Notes under the pieces: model-generated
What the model was told of the DNA's origin: nothing
Databases searched by the model: none
The model's input: the letters and a program-made list of their open reading frames with translations, nothing else
Translations under genes and position numbers: made by a program
From: Eubacteriales bacterium
GTDB lineage: Bacteria > Bacillota > Clostridia > Lachnospirales > Lachnospiraceae
Reading direction: 5' to 3'
DNA length: 41,152 nucleotides
Assembly (NCBI GenBank): GCA_030524125.1
Contig: JAUNHB010000015.1
Coordinates: 1 to 41,152, forward strand
Part shown: positions 30,219 to 39,271 of the stretch, one piece after another
Layout of the letters: each line of letters starts with the position of its first letter
How positions within the stretch are numbered: the first letter of the stretch is position 1

Positions 30219-31529
30219 ATGCAGTATGAGAGCGAGCGCATTGAATATAAGTCTCAGATGATTGACGACATCTACAAGGAGGTTATCGCATTTGCAAATA
30301 CCGATGGCGGAGTGATCTACCTTGGCATCGACGATAAGGGAAATCTGATCGGCATTGACGATGTGGATGAAACTTACACCCGTCTGACCAATGGCATACG
30401 TGATGCGATTGCGCCGGACGTGACCATGTTTGTACGGTATGTTCTTCAGGACAATAAGGTGATCCGGATTGAAGTCGGAGAGGGCAGCTATAAACCGTAT
30501 TATCTGAAATCCAAAGGAATGAAGCCCACCGGTGTCTATGTCCGGCAGGGAGCGTCCAGCGTGCAGGCATCTCCCGATCAGATCCGCAGAATGATCAAGG
30601 ACTCTGACGGGGATGGATTTGAAGATGCCCGATGTCTGGAACAGGAATTAACCTTTGAGGCCGCCAGGACGGCGTTTCAGCGCTACGGCGTCGAGTTCTC
30701 TGTCGAAAAGTATCGTGCACTGGGCATTACACAAAACGACATGTTTACCAATCTTGCCCTGCTTCTTTCCGATCAGTGCCATCATACAACAAAGATCGCC
30801 GTATTCAGCGATGAGCTTTGCACGGAGTTTCGGGACAGCAAGGAGTTCGGCGGCTCCGTTTTCAGGCAATTTGAGGATTCCGTCAACTATCTGGCCCTGT
30901 GCAATAAAACGGTGTCCACGATCAAGGGCGTCGTCCGCACGGATAAACAGGACTATCCCGAAGAGGCTATTCGGGAAGCGCTTCTCAACGCTCTGATCCA
31001 CCGGGATTACAGCTTTAGCGGCAGTATCATCATCAACGTAAATGACAGCAAAATGGAGTTTATTTCTCTCGGCGGGCTATTGTCCGGCCTGTCTGCGGAA
31101 GATATCCGCATTGGCGTATCTCAGCCGAGAAATAAAAAACTGGCGGAAATATTTCACCGTCTTCGTTTGATTGAAAGTTACGGCACCGGCATCCGCAGGA
31201 TTTTCAAGCTGTACGAGCATTGTCCCGTTCAGCCCGGTATTGAGGCGACCTCTCATGCGTTTAAAATTGTACTGCCCAACATGAACGCCCATGAAACGAT
31301 CGCCGAAAGCATACCGGAAGAAATGGAAAAAGAGCCCGCGGCAATCACTCCTCAGATGAAAATTGTGATGGATTATCTGGCTGAGTACGGCGAAATGACC
31401 GATGAAGAGCTGCAGGAGCTGTTAAACGTCAAAAAGACGAGAGCCTATCTGCTTGTCCGTCAAATGAATGAAAACGGGCTGATTGAAACCATTGGCAGAG
31501 GAGCAGCCAAAAAATATAAATTGAAGTGA
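30219..31529 (+). CDS. AlbA_2/Schlafen-domain putative transcriptional regulator with GHKL-like domain and C-terminal wHTH
   Basis: 436 residues. The N-terminal AlbA_2 domain (about 1-115) shows ERIEYK, VIAFANTDGGVIYLGIDD and YVRQGASSVQAS. The middle (about 245-345) is an HATPase_c_4-type region with AIREALLNALIHRDYSFSG and LIESYGTGIRRIF. The last 60 residues (MKIVMDYLAEYGEMTDEELQ...) form a winged helix. These proteins are annotated as DNA-binding regulators or ATP-binding proteins; few have known ligands. The strongly repeated operator directly upstream supports autoregulation. ATG 30219 follows GGAGGTGCC; the TTG at 30204 overlaps that site. Base composition is slightly more AT-rich than its neighbours, so acquisition is possible. 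Confidence 0.85.
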   Translation: MQYESERIEYKSQMIDDIYKEVIAFANTDGGVIYLGIDDKGNLIGIDDVDETYTRLTNGIRDAIAPDVTMFVRYVLQDNKVIRIEVGEGSYKPYYLKSKGMKPTGVYVRQGASSVQASPDQIRRMIKDSDGDGFEDARCLEQELTFEAARTAFQRYGVEFSVEKYRALGITQNDMFTNLALLLSDQCHHTTKIAVFSDELCTEFRDSKEFGGSVFRQFEDSVNYLALCNKTVSTIKGVVRTDKQDYPEEAIREALLNALIHRDYSFSGSIIINVNDSKMEFISLGGLLSGLSAEDIRIGVSQPRNKKLAEIFHRLRLIESYGTGIRRIFKLYEHCPVQPGIEATSHAFKIVLPNMNAHETIAESIPEEMEKEPAAITPQMKIVMDYLAEYGEMTDEELQELLNVKKTRAYLLVRQMNENGLIETIGRGAAKKYKLK

Positions 31530-31583
31530 TCGGCGGGATGTCACAACCCGTCGACAAGTTCGCCTCCCCGAAAAGCGGCAATC

Positions 31584-31592
31584 TGCTATAAT
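31584..31592 (+). promoter_or_regulatory. Extended -10 promoter of the membrane protein gene
   Basis: TGC-TATAAT with a perfect -10 (31587-31592) but no good -35. The leader carries an 8-bp stem, GGGCCGCG (31610-31617) with CGCGGCCC (31624-31631), before the ribosome site GGGGAGG. Confidence 0.55.
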
Positions 31593-31664
31593 GTGCGTAA
31601 ACAGAGACAGGGCCGCGGCGGAACGCGGCCCGGACTGCGGACTGCGTGGGGAGGCGTTTTGTTT

Positions 31665-32552
31665 ATGAACACAGCATATCAGATATGGAGCTTCTACGGG
31701 GAATTTGCGGTGCTGGGCGTCTGGGGAGTGATCATGGCGCTGGCCAGAAGGATCCTGTTCGGCGGCGTGTGCCGGGACGCGGCTCTCGGAAGCGGCGGCA
31801 AGGGGCGGATGCAGAAGGCCATGACGCTGAAATTTGAGAAAAGCTGCGAGCTGCGGGTGGGGATCTACGATCGGGACTCGTTTGTGCGGAAATATTTGTG
31901 TCAGGAGCGAAAGCTGGGGATCCCGCTGTCCCGATGGAGGCGTCTGCCGGAACGGTGGGCGCAGCTGATCCTGTGCGCGGGCGTGGGCGAGAGCGCGGGG
32001 CTTTTGCTGGCAGGATACGGAAGTCCTGCGGCGGCAGGCCGCCTTCTGGCCTCGGCCGCCGCCGCGTCGGCCGTGTGGGCGTCGGCCCTTCTCATGGAGT
32101 CGGAGAGTCTGTGGGAGAAGGCGCACATCCTTCTGCTGGACTATGTGTCCAACACGCTTTACCCGCGGCAGATCCATGTGTACGAAGGATTTGAAGCGCC
32201 CGGAGCGGCCCCCGCCGGACAGGCAGGAGCGCAGACCGGGACGGGAGAGGCAGACCGGGCGGGACCGCAGGCCGGGACTGCAGGCGGTCAGGGGAGCGGC
32301 AGAGCAGCCGTAAGCGCCGGACAGGCGGCAGCCATGCGCGATCTGCAGTCCGGCGCAGCAGCGTCCGCGCAGGCCGCCCAGACTTCTGCCACGGGCGCGC
32401 CGTATGCCCACGGCTGCGCGTCCGCCGCCCTGCACGTCGCCGCCGGTCCTGCATCCCTAGCCGCCCCGGAAAAGGTCAGGATCGCGCTGGAAAAAGACGA
32501 GGAAAAGATTTTTCAGGAGGTGCTTTCAGATTTTCTCGGAACCTCCCCGTAA
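31665..32552 (+). CDS. Uncharacterised membrane protein with Ala/Gly/Gln-rich tail
   Basis: 295 residues; I do not recognise a family. A first membrane helix lies at about residues 9-30 (EFAVLGVWGVIMALARRILF). A charged middle follows, then a second hydrophobic region of about 45 residues at 95-145 that could form a hairpin. Residues about 175-270 are low-complexity, dominated by Ala, Gly, Gln, Thr and Ser. The tail ends with a charged helix, KVRIALEKDEEKIFQEVLSDFLG. The ATG 31665 is chosen because earlier in-frame residues look like leader sequence and GGGGAGG lies about 12 nt upstream. Monocistronic, between the AlbA_2 gene and pgi. Confidence 0.65.
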   Translation: MNTAYQIWSFYGEFAVLGVWGVIMALARRILFGGVCRDAALGSGGKGRMQKAMTLKFEKSCELRVGIYDRDSFVRKYLCQERKLGIPLSRWRRLPERWAQLILCAGVGESAGLLLAGYGSPAAAGRLLASAAAASAVWASALLMESESLWEKAHILLLDYVSNTLYPRQIHVYEGFEAPGAAPAGQAGAQTGTGEADRAGPQAGTAGGQGSGRAAVSAGQAAAMRDLQSGAAASAQAAQTSATGAPYAHGCASAALHVAAGPASLAAPEKVRIALEKDEEKIFQEVLSDFLGTSP

Positions 32553-32567
32553 GCTGCGCTGCGGCTG

Positions 32568-32597
32568 TTGACTTTCCCCGCGGGAGAATGCTAATAT
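32568..32597 (+). promoter_or_regulatory. pgi promoter
   Basis: TTGACT (32568-32573), an 18-bp spacer and TAATAT (32592-32597), 62 bp before the start codon of pgi. Confidence 0.65.
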
Positions 32598-32658
32598 ATC
32601 CCTATATGGACATCTGGCTCAGACCGAAATTATATAAGACAAAGGAGAGTATCAAGAG

Positions 32659-34005
32659 ATGGCAAAAGTGACATTTGACTATTCTAAAGCTGCGGACTTC
32701 ATCCGTGAGGACGAGGTGGCGAACCTGCAGGTACAGGCGGAGGCGGCCAAGAAGGTGCTGGTGGAAAAATCCGGCGCTGGAAACGATTTTCTCGGATGGA
32801 TCGACCTTCCGGTGGATTATGACAAGGAAGAGTTCGCGAGGATCCAGAAGGCGGCTCAGAAGATCCAGAGCGATTCGGACGTGCTTCTGGTCATCGGCAT
32901 CGGCGGTTCTTATCTGGGAGCGAGAGCGGCCATTGAATTTCTGAGACACAGCTTTTACAATATGATTCCGAAGTCGGTTCGTAAGACTCCGGAGATCTAT
33001 TTTGTCGGAAACAGCATTTCCACCCGCTATATCAAGGATCTGATGGATGTGATCGGAGACCGGGATTTCTCCATCAACATGATCTCCAAGTCGGGCACGA
33101 CCACGGAGCCGGCTATCGCGTTCCGCGTGTTCAAGGAAATGCTGGAGAAGAAATACGGCAAGGAGGCGGCTGCGGGAAGGATCTACGCCACCACCGACAA
33201 GGCCAGAGGAGCGCTGAAGCGCGTGGCCACCGAGGAGGGATACGAGAGCTTTGTCGTTCCGGACGATGTGGGAGGACGCTTCTCCGTCCTGACCGCCGTG
33301 GGACTTCTGCCGATCGCCGTCAGCGGAGCGGATATCGTGAAGCTGATGGAGGGCGCGGCCAGCGGACGGGAGCAGGCGCTGAACGCTCCGTTCGGGGAGA
33401 ATGACGCCATGCAGTATGCGGTCGTCCGCAACATCCTGCACCGCAAGGGCAAGAGCACCGAGATCATGGCGAACTATGAGCCGAGCCTGCACTACATTTC
33501 CGAGTGGTGGAAGCAGCTCTACGGCGAGTCCGAGGGCAAGGACCAGAAGGGTATCTTCCCGGCGTCCGTAGATCTGACGACGGATCTTCATTCCATGGGA
33601 CAGTTTATCCAGGACGGCGCGCGGATCATGTTTGAGACCGTGCTGGAGGTCGAGGAGTGCGAGCAGGAGATCATCATGGGCCAGGAGGCCGTGGATCTGG
33701 ACGGGCTTAATTATCTGGCCGGAAAGAACGTAGACTTTATCAATAAGAGCGCCATGAACGGGACGATCCTTGCGCACACGGACGGAAATGTGCCGAACCT
33801 GATGATCAAAATCCCGAGACAGGACGAATTCAGTCTGGGACAGCTGTTCTATCTCTTTGAGTTTGCCTGCGGCGTCAGCGGCTATATGCTGGGCGTCAAT
33901 CCGTTCAACCAGCCGGGCGTCGAGAGCTACAAGAAGAATATGTTTGCGCTTCTGGGCAAGCCGGGCTACGAGGCGGAGAGAGAAGAGCTTCTGAAGAGAC
34001 TGTAA
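32659..34005 (+). CDS. pgi: Glucose-6-phosphate isomerase
   Basis: 448 residues, the compact form typical of Firmicutes. [31 protein letters not shown] and [18 protein letters not shown] are the sugar-phosphate and catalytic motifs, and [15 protein letters not shown] near the end carries the catalytic lysine region. The enzyme interconverts glucose 6-phosphate and fructose 6-phosphate in glycolysis. AAAGGAGAG lies 10 nt before the ATG. The pseudouridine synthase gene starts 2 nt after its stop, so the two are co-transcribed, though no metabolic link is obvious. Confidence 0.97.
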   Translation: MAKVTFDYSKAADFIREDEVANLQVQAEAAKKVLVEKSGAGNDFLGWIDLPVDYDKEEFARIQKAAQKIQSDSDVLLVIGIGGSYLGARAAIEFLRHSFYNMIPKSVRKTPEIYFVGNSISTRYIKDLMDVIGDRDFSINMISKSGTTTEPAIAFRVFKEMLEKKYGKEAAAGRIYATTDKARGALKRVATEEGYESFVVPDDVGGRFSVLTAVGLLPIAVSGADIVKLMEGAASGREQALNAPFGENDAMQYAVVRNILHRKGKSTEIMANYEPSLHYISEWWKQLYGESEGKDQKGIFPASVDLTTDLHSMGQFIQDGARIMFETVLEVEECEQEIIMGQEAVDLDGLNYLAGKNVDFINKSAMNGTILAHTDGNVPNLMIKIPRQDEFSLGQLFYLFEFACGVSGYMLGVNPFNQPGVESYKKNMFALLGKPGYEAEREELLKRL

Positions 34006-34007
34006 AT

Positions 34008-34733
34008 ATGAAGAAATATAAGATTTTGCATGACGACCAGAGTTTTCTGGTCGTCTGTAAGTTTGCGGGGCTTGCGGTGCAGAGCGCCCGCGCTTCCGAG
34101 CCGGATCTGATGAGTATGCTCAGAAACGAACTGGCGGAGCGGGAAGAGACGAACCGTTATCTGGGGCTTGTGAACCGGCTGGACCAGCCGGTGGAGGGGC
34201 TGGTGCTGGTGGCGAGAAGTGAAAAGGCCGCCGCCGACCTGAGCCGTCAGGTGGCGGATCATGACCGCATGGAGAAGTGGTACGAGGCGCTGGTCTGTGG
34301 AAAACCGGCCGCGCCCGAAGGGACGCTTGTGGATTATCTTCGGAAGGACGGGCGGACGAACACCTCCGGAGTCGTGGACAAGGGCACGGCGGGGGCAAAG
34401 CGGAGCGAACTTCGCTATGAAGTGATCCGGACGTGGGAGGACGTATCGCTCCTCCGGATCCGGCTCCTGACCGGGCGGCACCACCAGATCCGGGTGCAGC
34501 TCGCCCACGCGGGCTTCCCAATCGTGGGGGACGCCAAGTACGGCGGCGCGAAGACGAGGCCCAGCGTCATGGGAGCCGCCGCGCCGGGACGCGCAGCCGC
34601 GCAGCCGGAATCCCGATCCTCCCGTCTCTGTCTCTGCGCCTGCCGTCTCACGTTCCGTCATCCCCTGACAGGGGAGCGGATGGATTTCCGGACGGAGCCG
34701 ACGTTTCCAGTTCCGCCCACAGCTCGCGGATGA
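34008..34733 (+). CDS. RluA-family RNA pseudouridine synthase
   Basis: 241 residues. The catalytic aspartate is D59 in LVNRLDQPVEGLVLVA, where most relatives have HRLD and this one has NRLD. LLTGRHHQIRVQLAHAGFPIVGDAKYGG is the second signature, and LTFRHPLTGERMDF closes the fold. There is no S4 domain. It converts a uridine in rRNA or tRNA to pseudouridine; the target cannot be told from sequence. A short Ala/Arg-rich insertion (about residues 190-205) lies before the last strand. Its 3' end overlaps the convergent permease gene by 86 bp, and both C-termini look genuine. Confidence 0.9.
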   Translation: MKKYKILHDDQSFLVVCKFAGLAVQSARASEPDLMSMLRNELAEREETNRYLGLVNRLDQPVEGLVLVARSEKAAADLSRQVADHDRMEKWYEALVCGKPAAPEGTLVDYLRKDGRTNTSGVVDKGTAGAKRSELRYEVIRTWEDVSLLRIRLLTGRHHQIRVQLAHAGFPIVGDAKYGGAKTRPSVMGAAAPGRAAAQPESRSSRLCLCACRLTFRHPLTGERMDFRTEPTFPVPPTARG

Positions 34734-35610
34734 GCAGGACGCCGAAGGGGCCGGTGAACAGCCCGAGCGCGCCGAAGAGCTGGAGGCCGACGGCCACGGA
34801 CATGAGAAAGCAGACGGGAAGAAGTCCGAGGCCGTTTCCGAGAAGCTTCGGCTCCAGAAATTCTCTGGTGAGCCATGTGAGCGCGTAGAGGAGGGCGAGC
34901 CAGAGCGCCAGCTCGTATCTCTGTTTCAGAACGACGATCAGGATCCACGGCACGAACACCGTGCCGGTGCCGAAGACAGGCAGGGCGTCTATCATCCCGG
35001 TCAGCACGGCCCAGAGCCCGGCGCCGGGAATGCGCAGCAGATAATATCCGGCCGCGCACTCCAGCGTGATGACGAACATAATGCGCACCTGCGCCCGCGC
35101 CCAGCCTTTCACCGCCGCGATCATCCGCCGGCCGGCTCGCGAGACGGGCCCGGAAAACGGGAGCCTTCCAAGAAGCGCGCGGAACCCCTCCCAGTCTCTG
35201 GCGAAAAGAAGCACGGAGATCAGATACAGGAAGATCTGGAACAGACAGGACGCCGCCGTGGGCATGGCCAGAGCCAGACGTCCGGTCAGGGAGGCCGGAA
35301 GGGAGCCCGTCCAGACGGACAAGCGCTCCATGTATGCCCGGCAGACCGGGAAGAGGTCCCGGCACGGCTCGTAGAGCAGATAACCGACAAAGCACGCGGC
35401 GACACATGCGGCGGACAGGAACGCGCCCAGATACAGCACGCTCAGCGGAAGAAGCCCGACGGAGATCCTTCGCCGGACGGCGGCCAGGAGTCCGACGGTC
35501 AGCCACGCGAGAAAAAAGGGCAGGACGACCGGCAGGAGGAACTTGAGAGACAGGAGGACCGCCGCCAGGATCCCTGCTTTCTGAACATACAATTTTGCAT
35601 GTGGTCTCAT
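34648..35610 (-). CDS. AI-2E/YtvI-family membrane permease
   Basis: 320 residues, about seven hydrophobic segments. KAGILAAVLLSLKFLLPVVLPFF at the start, and later IDALPVFGTGTVFVPWIL and REFLEPKLLGNGLGLLPV, are the AI-2E transporter (PF01594) signatures; the GLLPVCFLMSV..G.LFG...F.GPFGVLL block ends the fold. Relatives include the sporulation protein YtvI and the AI-2 exporter TqsA. Substrate here is unknown. ATG 35610 with GGAGGCG upstream is the start. The reading frame is open much further upstream, but that part lies antisense to ktrB and is not protein-like. Divergent from ktrB across 126 bp. Confidence 0.88.
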   Translation of the reverse strand: MRPHAKLYVQKAGILAAVLLSLKFLLPVVLPFFLAWLTVGLLAAVRRRISVGLLPLSVLYLGAFLSAACVAACFVGYLLYEPCRDLFPVCRAYMERLSVWTGSLPASLTGRLALAMPTAASCLFQIFLYLISVLLFARDWEGFRALLGRLPFSGPVSRAGRRMIAAVKGWARAQVRIMFVITLECAAGYYLLRIPGAGLWAVLTGMIDALPVFGTGTVFVPWILIVVLKQRYELALWLALLYALTWLTREFLEPKLLGNGLGLLPVCFLMSVAVGLQLFGALGLFTGPFGVLLIRELWAELETSAPSGNPSAPLSGDDGT

Positions 35611-35736
35611 AACATCCGCGCCTCCTTCTCTGGTTTTTTCCTTATCATTATCTGTGGAAGCGGAAATCCTATACAGATAAGTAATGGAACCTCTGCCAGA
35701 AAGAGGAGAGCGACAAAAAAGGAGCAAGCATAACAG

Positions 35737-37038
35737 ATGGACTTCAAAAACTATTTCAAAAGACAGCCCGCCGGGCGTCTGATCGCCATGGGCTTCGCCG
35801 CGGTGATCCTTGTGGGAACGGCGCTTCTGCTGATGCCGTTTTCCGTCAGGCCGGGAGTGTACGTAAGCCCCGTGGACGCGCTTTTTACCTCCACCAGCGC
35901 GGTCTGCGTCACGGGACTGATCGCCGTGGACACGGCGGATCACTTCACCGCGGTCGGTCAGGCCATCGTGGCCGTCCTGATCCAGATCGGAGGTCTGGGC
36001 GTCACGTCGGTGGGCGTAGGACTGATCGTCGCGGCGGGAAAACGGATCGGCTTCAAGGGGCGCAGCATGGTGAAGGAAGCCATGAATGTGGATAACTACC
36101 GGGGCGTGGTCCGCATCGTCAAATTTGTCCTGATGATGACGCTCTGCTTCGAGCTTACGGGGACTGTGCTGAGTTTTCTCGTATTCTCGCAGGATTATCC
36201 GCCGCTGCACGCGCTGGGCATCAGCATCTTCCATTCGATCGCGGCTTTCAACAACGCGGGCTTCGACGTGCTGGGCGGCCTGCAGAATCTGATCCCCTAC
36301 CGGGACAACGTGCTCCTGAACCTGACCACCTGCGGGCTGATCATCATGGGCGGCATCGGATTTCTGGTGATCCTCGACGCGGGCCGTCAGAGAAGCTTCC
36401 GGAAGCTCTCTCTTCACTCCAAGGTCGTGCTCACCACGAGCCTTGCGCTGACCGTGACCGGAACGGTGCTTCTCAGGATCACGGAGCACATGACCTGGAT
36501 GGGAGCGTTTTTCCACAGTGTGTCCGCCAGAACGGCGGGATTTTCCACCTATCCGCTGGGGGAATTTTCCAACGCCGGCCTGTTTGTTCTGTGCATCCTC
36601 ATGTTCATCGGCGCGTCGCCGGGCTCCACGGGCGGCGGCGTCAAGACCAGCACCTTCTTCGTGCTGCTCCAGTCGGTGCGGAGTGAATTTTCCAAAAGGC
36701 CGGTGGGGGCGTTCCGACGCAGCATCCCCAGAGAAAACGTGGCGCGGGCGGGAATGATCACGATCCTGTCGCTGATGGTTGTGTGCGTCGGCACGGTCGT
36801 CCTCTCCGTGCTGGAGCCGGAATACAGTCTGACGCAGGTGCTGTTCGAGACTGTGTCGGCCTTCGGTACGGTGGGACTTTCCACAGGCATCACGCCCGAT
36901 CTGGGAACGGCCGCCAAGTTGGTCGTCATTCTGATCATGTACACGGGACGCCTGGGAGCCATGACGATGGTGACGATCTGGATCTCCCGCCCCGAGAAAA
37001 ATGCGCGGTACACCGAGGAGTCGGTGACCATTGGATAA
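35737..37038 (+). CDS. ktrB: K+ uptake channel subunit, TrkH/KtrB family
   Basis: 433 residues with the four-fold MPM layout. The pore loops carry the selectivity glycines in TSTSAVCVTGL, FNNAGFDVLGG, SARTAGFSTYPLG and SAFGTVGLSTGIT. GSTGGGVKTSTF is the intramembrane loop after the third repeat that acts as a gate. This Na+-coupled K+ channel works with the ring of KtrA encoded next. AAAAAGGAGCA lies before the ATG. The 126-bp gap upstream shows only a weak promoter-like TATACA at 35670. I could not make out a c-di-AMP riboswitch there. Confidence 0.95.
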   Translation: MDFKNYFKRQPAGRLIAMGFAAVILVGTALLLMPFSVRPGVYVSPVDALFTSTSAVCVTGLIAVDTADHFTAVGQAIVAVLIQIGGLGVTSVGVGLIVAAGKRIGFKGRSMVKEAMNVDNYRGVVRIVKFVLMMTLCFELTGTVLSFLVFSQDYPPLHALGISIFHSIAAFNNAGFDVLGGLQNLIPYRDNVLLNLTTCGLIIMGGIGFLVILDAGRQRSFRKLSLHSKVVLTTSLALTVTGTVLLRITEHMTWMGAFFHSVSARTAGFSTYPLGEFSNAGLFVLCILMFIGASPGSTGGGVKTSTFFVLLQSVRSEFSKRPVGAFRRSIPRENVARAGMITILSLMVVCVGTVVLSVLEPEYSLTQVLFETVSAFGTVGLSTGITPDLGTAAKLVVILIMYTGRLGAMTMVTIWISRPEKNARYTEESVTIG

Positions 37039-37050
37039 AGGAGAAGGAAA

Positions 37051-37716
37051 ATGAAGAAAAAACAAGAAGCAGCATCCTTTGGGATCATCGGCCTTGGCCG
37101 TTTCGGCACCGCTCTGGCAGTGACGCTGGCGGAGGCCGGAAAGGAAGTGATCGCCGTGGACCGGGACGAGAGCAAGGTGAAGGCCATCCGGCAGTATACG
37201 GACTACGCGTTTGTGGCGGAGAACGTCAACGCGGACACCTTAAAAGAGATCGGGATCCAGAACTGCGATGTGGTGGCCGTGTGCGTGGGCGAGCGGATCG
37301 ACGCCAGCATCCTGATCACCATGTGCGCCATCGAGCTTGGGGTGCCGCAGGTCTTTTCCAAGGCGTCCAGCCCGGAGCAGGGCGCGGTGCTGAAAAAACT
37401 CGGAGCCACCGTCGTCTATCCGGAGCGGGATATGGCCATCCGTCTCGGAAAAAGGCTGGTCTCCAACACCTTTCTGGACTATATCGCGCTGGACAACAGC
37501 GTGGAGATCCGGCAGATCCAGACGCCGGAGCGGATGGTCGGAATGAGCATCCAGCAGGTGGATTTCCGGAAAAAATACGGGCTGAACATCATCGCCATCG
37601 AGCGCGAGGAAACGACGACCATCGAGATCGCGCCGGACTACCGTTTCCGGAAAGGGGACGTGATCGTCGTCATCGGAAAGGTGGACAACATCGACCGTCT
37701 GGAGCGGGACAGCTGA
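37051..37716 (+). CDS. ktrA: K+ uptake regulatory subunit, TrkA/KtrA family (RCK)
   Basis: 221 residues. The N-terminal RCK_N domain has the nucleotide motif FGIIGLGRFG (10-19) with D37 after strand 2 (AVDRDE), for binding ATP/ADP or NAD. The RCK_C part from about residue 140 ends KGDVIVVIGKVDNIDRLE, the usual site for c-di-AMP in Firmicute KtrA. It forms the octameric ring that gates KtrB. The start is 12 bp after ktrB with AAAGGAGAAGG; the pair is one operon. Confidence 0.95.
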   Translation: MKKKQEAASFGIIGLGRFGTALAVTLAEAGKEVIAVDRDESKVKAIRQYTDYAFVAENVNADTLKEIGIQNCDVVAVCVGERIDASILITMCAIELGVPQVFSKASSPEQGAVLKKLGATVVYPERDMAIRLGKRLVSNTFLDYIALDNSVEIRQIQTPERMVGMSIQQVDFRKKYGLNIIAIEREETTTIEIAPDYRFRKGDVIVVIGKVDNIDRLERDS

Positions 37717-37728
37717 GGACATGCAGAC

Positions 37729-37757
37729 TTGACAAACAGGCGGTTCCTTTTTAAAAT
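37729..37757 (+). promoter_or_regulatory. proS promoter
   Basis: Perfect TTGACA (37729-37734), a 17-bp spacer and TAAAAT (37752-37757), 76 bp before the start codon. The leader is too short for a T-box. Confidence 0.8.
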
Positions 37758-37833
37758 GAAAACCAGTGCAGACGCAGGAAAACGGCTGCCGACGAGAAGG
37801 CGCGGTGGCCGGGATAAAGGAGATTGAAAAAAT

Positions 37834-39270
37834 ATGGCAAAAGAAAAGAAACTGGTGGAGGGGATCACCTCCATGGACGTGGACTTCGCCCAGTGGTACA
37901 CCGACGTGGTGAAGAAGGCGGAGCTGTGCGACTACACGAGCGTGAAGGGCTGCATGGTCATCAAGCCGGCCGGATATGCCATCTGGGAAAACATCCAGAA
38001 GGAGCTGGACCGCAGATTCAAGGAGACGGGCGTGGAGAACGTCTATCTTCCGATGTTCATTCCGGAGAGCCTGCTCCAGAAGGAGAAGGATCACGTGGAG
38101 GGCTTCGCGCCGGAGGTGGCGTGGGTGACTCACGGAGGTCTCGAGCCGCTTCAGGAGCGCATGTGCGTGCGTCCTACGTCGGAGACGCTGTTCTGCGATT
38201 TCTATCAGAACGAGATCCATTCCTACCGGGATCTGCCGAAGGTCTACAACCAGTGGTGCTCGGTCGTGCGCTGGGAGAAGACGACGAGACCGTTCCTGCG
38301 TTCGAGAGAATTTTTGTGGCAGGAGGGACACACGGCCCATGCCACCGCCGAGGAGGCCGAGGAGAGAACGATCCGGATGCTGAACGTGTATGCGGATTTC
38401 TGCGAGCAGGTGCTGGCGATCCCGGTGGTCAAGGGACAGAAGACCGACAAGGAAAAATTCGCCGGAGCGACGGCGACTTACACCATCGAGTCGCTGATGC
38501 ATGACGGCAAGGCGCTCCAGTCCGGCACGAGCCATAATTTCGGAGACGGCTTCGCGAAGGCGTTCGGCATCCAGTTCACGGACAGGGACAATCAGCTCAA
38601 GTATGTGCACCAGACCTCCTGGGGCATGACGACCCGCATGATCGGTGCCCTCATCATGGTGCACGGGGACGATTCGGGACTGGTGCTTCCGCCGAGGATC
38701 GCGCCGGTGCAGACGATGATCGTCCCGGTGGCCCAGCACAAGGAAGGCGTGCTCGACAAGGCGTACGAGCTGAAGAGCCGTCTGGAGAAGAGCTTCAAGG
38801 TGAAGGTGGACGACACCGACAAGTCTCCGGGCTGGAAATTCGCGGAGCAGGAGATCCGGGGCATCCCGACCCGCATCGAGATCGGCCCGAAGGACATCGA
38901 GGCCAACCAGGCCGTCATCGTGCGCCGGGATACGAGAGAGAAGATCGTCGTGTCGCTGGATGAGCTGGAGGAGACGCTGGCACGGACGCTGGAGACCATG
39001 CAGAGCGACATGCTGGAGAGAGCCAGAAGCCACAGAGAAGCGCACACCTACGACGCGGTCACCTACGAGGAGTTCGTGGACACGATCAACAATAAGCCGG
39101 GCTTCGTCAGAGCCATGTGGTGCGGAGATCAGGCGTGCGAGGACAAGATCAAGGAAGACACAACGGCCACCAGCCGCTGTATGCCGTTCGAGCAGCATCA
39201 GCTGTCCGACAAGTGCGTCTGCTGCGGAAGGCCTGCAAAGAAAATGGTGTATTGGGGCAAAGCGTACTGA
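37834..39270 (+). CDS. proS: Prolyl-tRNA synthetase, archaeal/eukaryotic-like (type 3) form
   Basis: 478 residues. It lacks the editing insertion of the long bacterial ProS and has the C-terminal extension of the archaeal/eukaryotic type, with cysteines in [15 protein letters not shown] and KCVCCGRP that probably bind zinc, and the tyrosine terminus WGKAY. Class II motifs are visible: motif 2 around [26 protein letters not shown] and motif 3 in [22 protein letters not shown]. It charges tRNA-Pro. AAAGGAG lies before the ATG. Short ProS forms are common in Clostridia and related groups. The cca gene starts 1 nt after its stop. Confidence 0.96.
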   Translation: MAKEKKLVEGITSMDVDFAQWYTDVVKKAELCDYTSVKGCMVIKPAGYAIWENIQKELDRRFKETGVENVYLPMFIPESLLQKEKDHVEGFAPEVAWVTHGGLEPLQERMCVRPTSETLFCDFYQNEIHSYRDLPKVYNQWCSVVRWEKTTRPFLRSREFLWQEGHTAHATAEEAEERTIRMLNVYADFCEQVLAIPVVKGQKTDKEKFAGATATYTIESLMHDGKALQSGTSHNFGDGFAKAFGIQFTDRDNQLKYVHQTSWGMTTRMIGALIMVHGDDSGLVLPPRIAPVQTMIVPVAQHKEGVLDKAYELKSRLEKSFKVKVDDTDKSPGWKFAEQEIRGIPTRIEIGPKDIEANQAVIVRRDTREKIVVSLDELEETLARTLETMQSDMLERARSHREAHTYDAVTYEEFVDTINNKPGFVRAMWCGDQACEDKIKEDTTATSRCMPFEQHQLSDKCVCCGRPAKKMVYWGKAY

Positions 39271-39271
39271 T

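Noticed and set aside
35611..35736. c-di-AMP (ydaO) riboswitch before ktrB
   Set aside because: The gap is 126 bp in total and I could not identify the conserved core elements. A covariance-model search would settle it.
35611..37065. Long N-terminal extension of the AI-2E-type permease frame across ktrB
   Set aside because: It is antisense to ktrB, rich in His/Arg/Asp and without membrane or domain features. A good ribosome site and a normal hydrophobic start exist at 35610.
37758..37833. T-box leader before proS
   Set aside because: Only about 70 nt lie between the promoter and the start codon, too short for a T-box, and no T-box sequence is visible.
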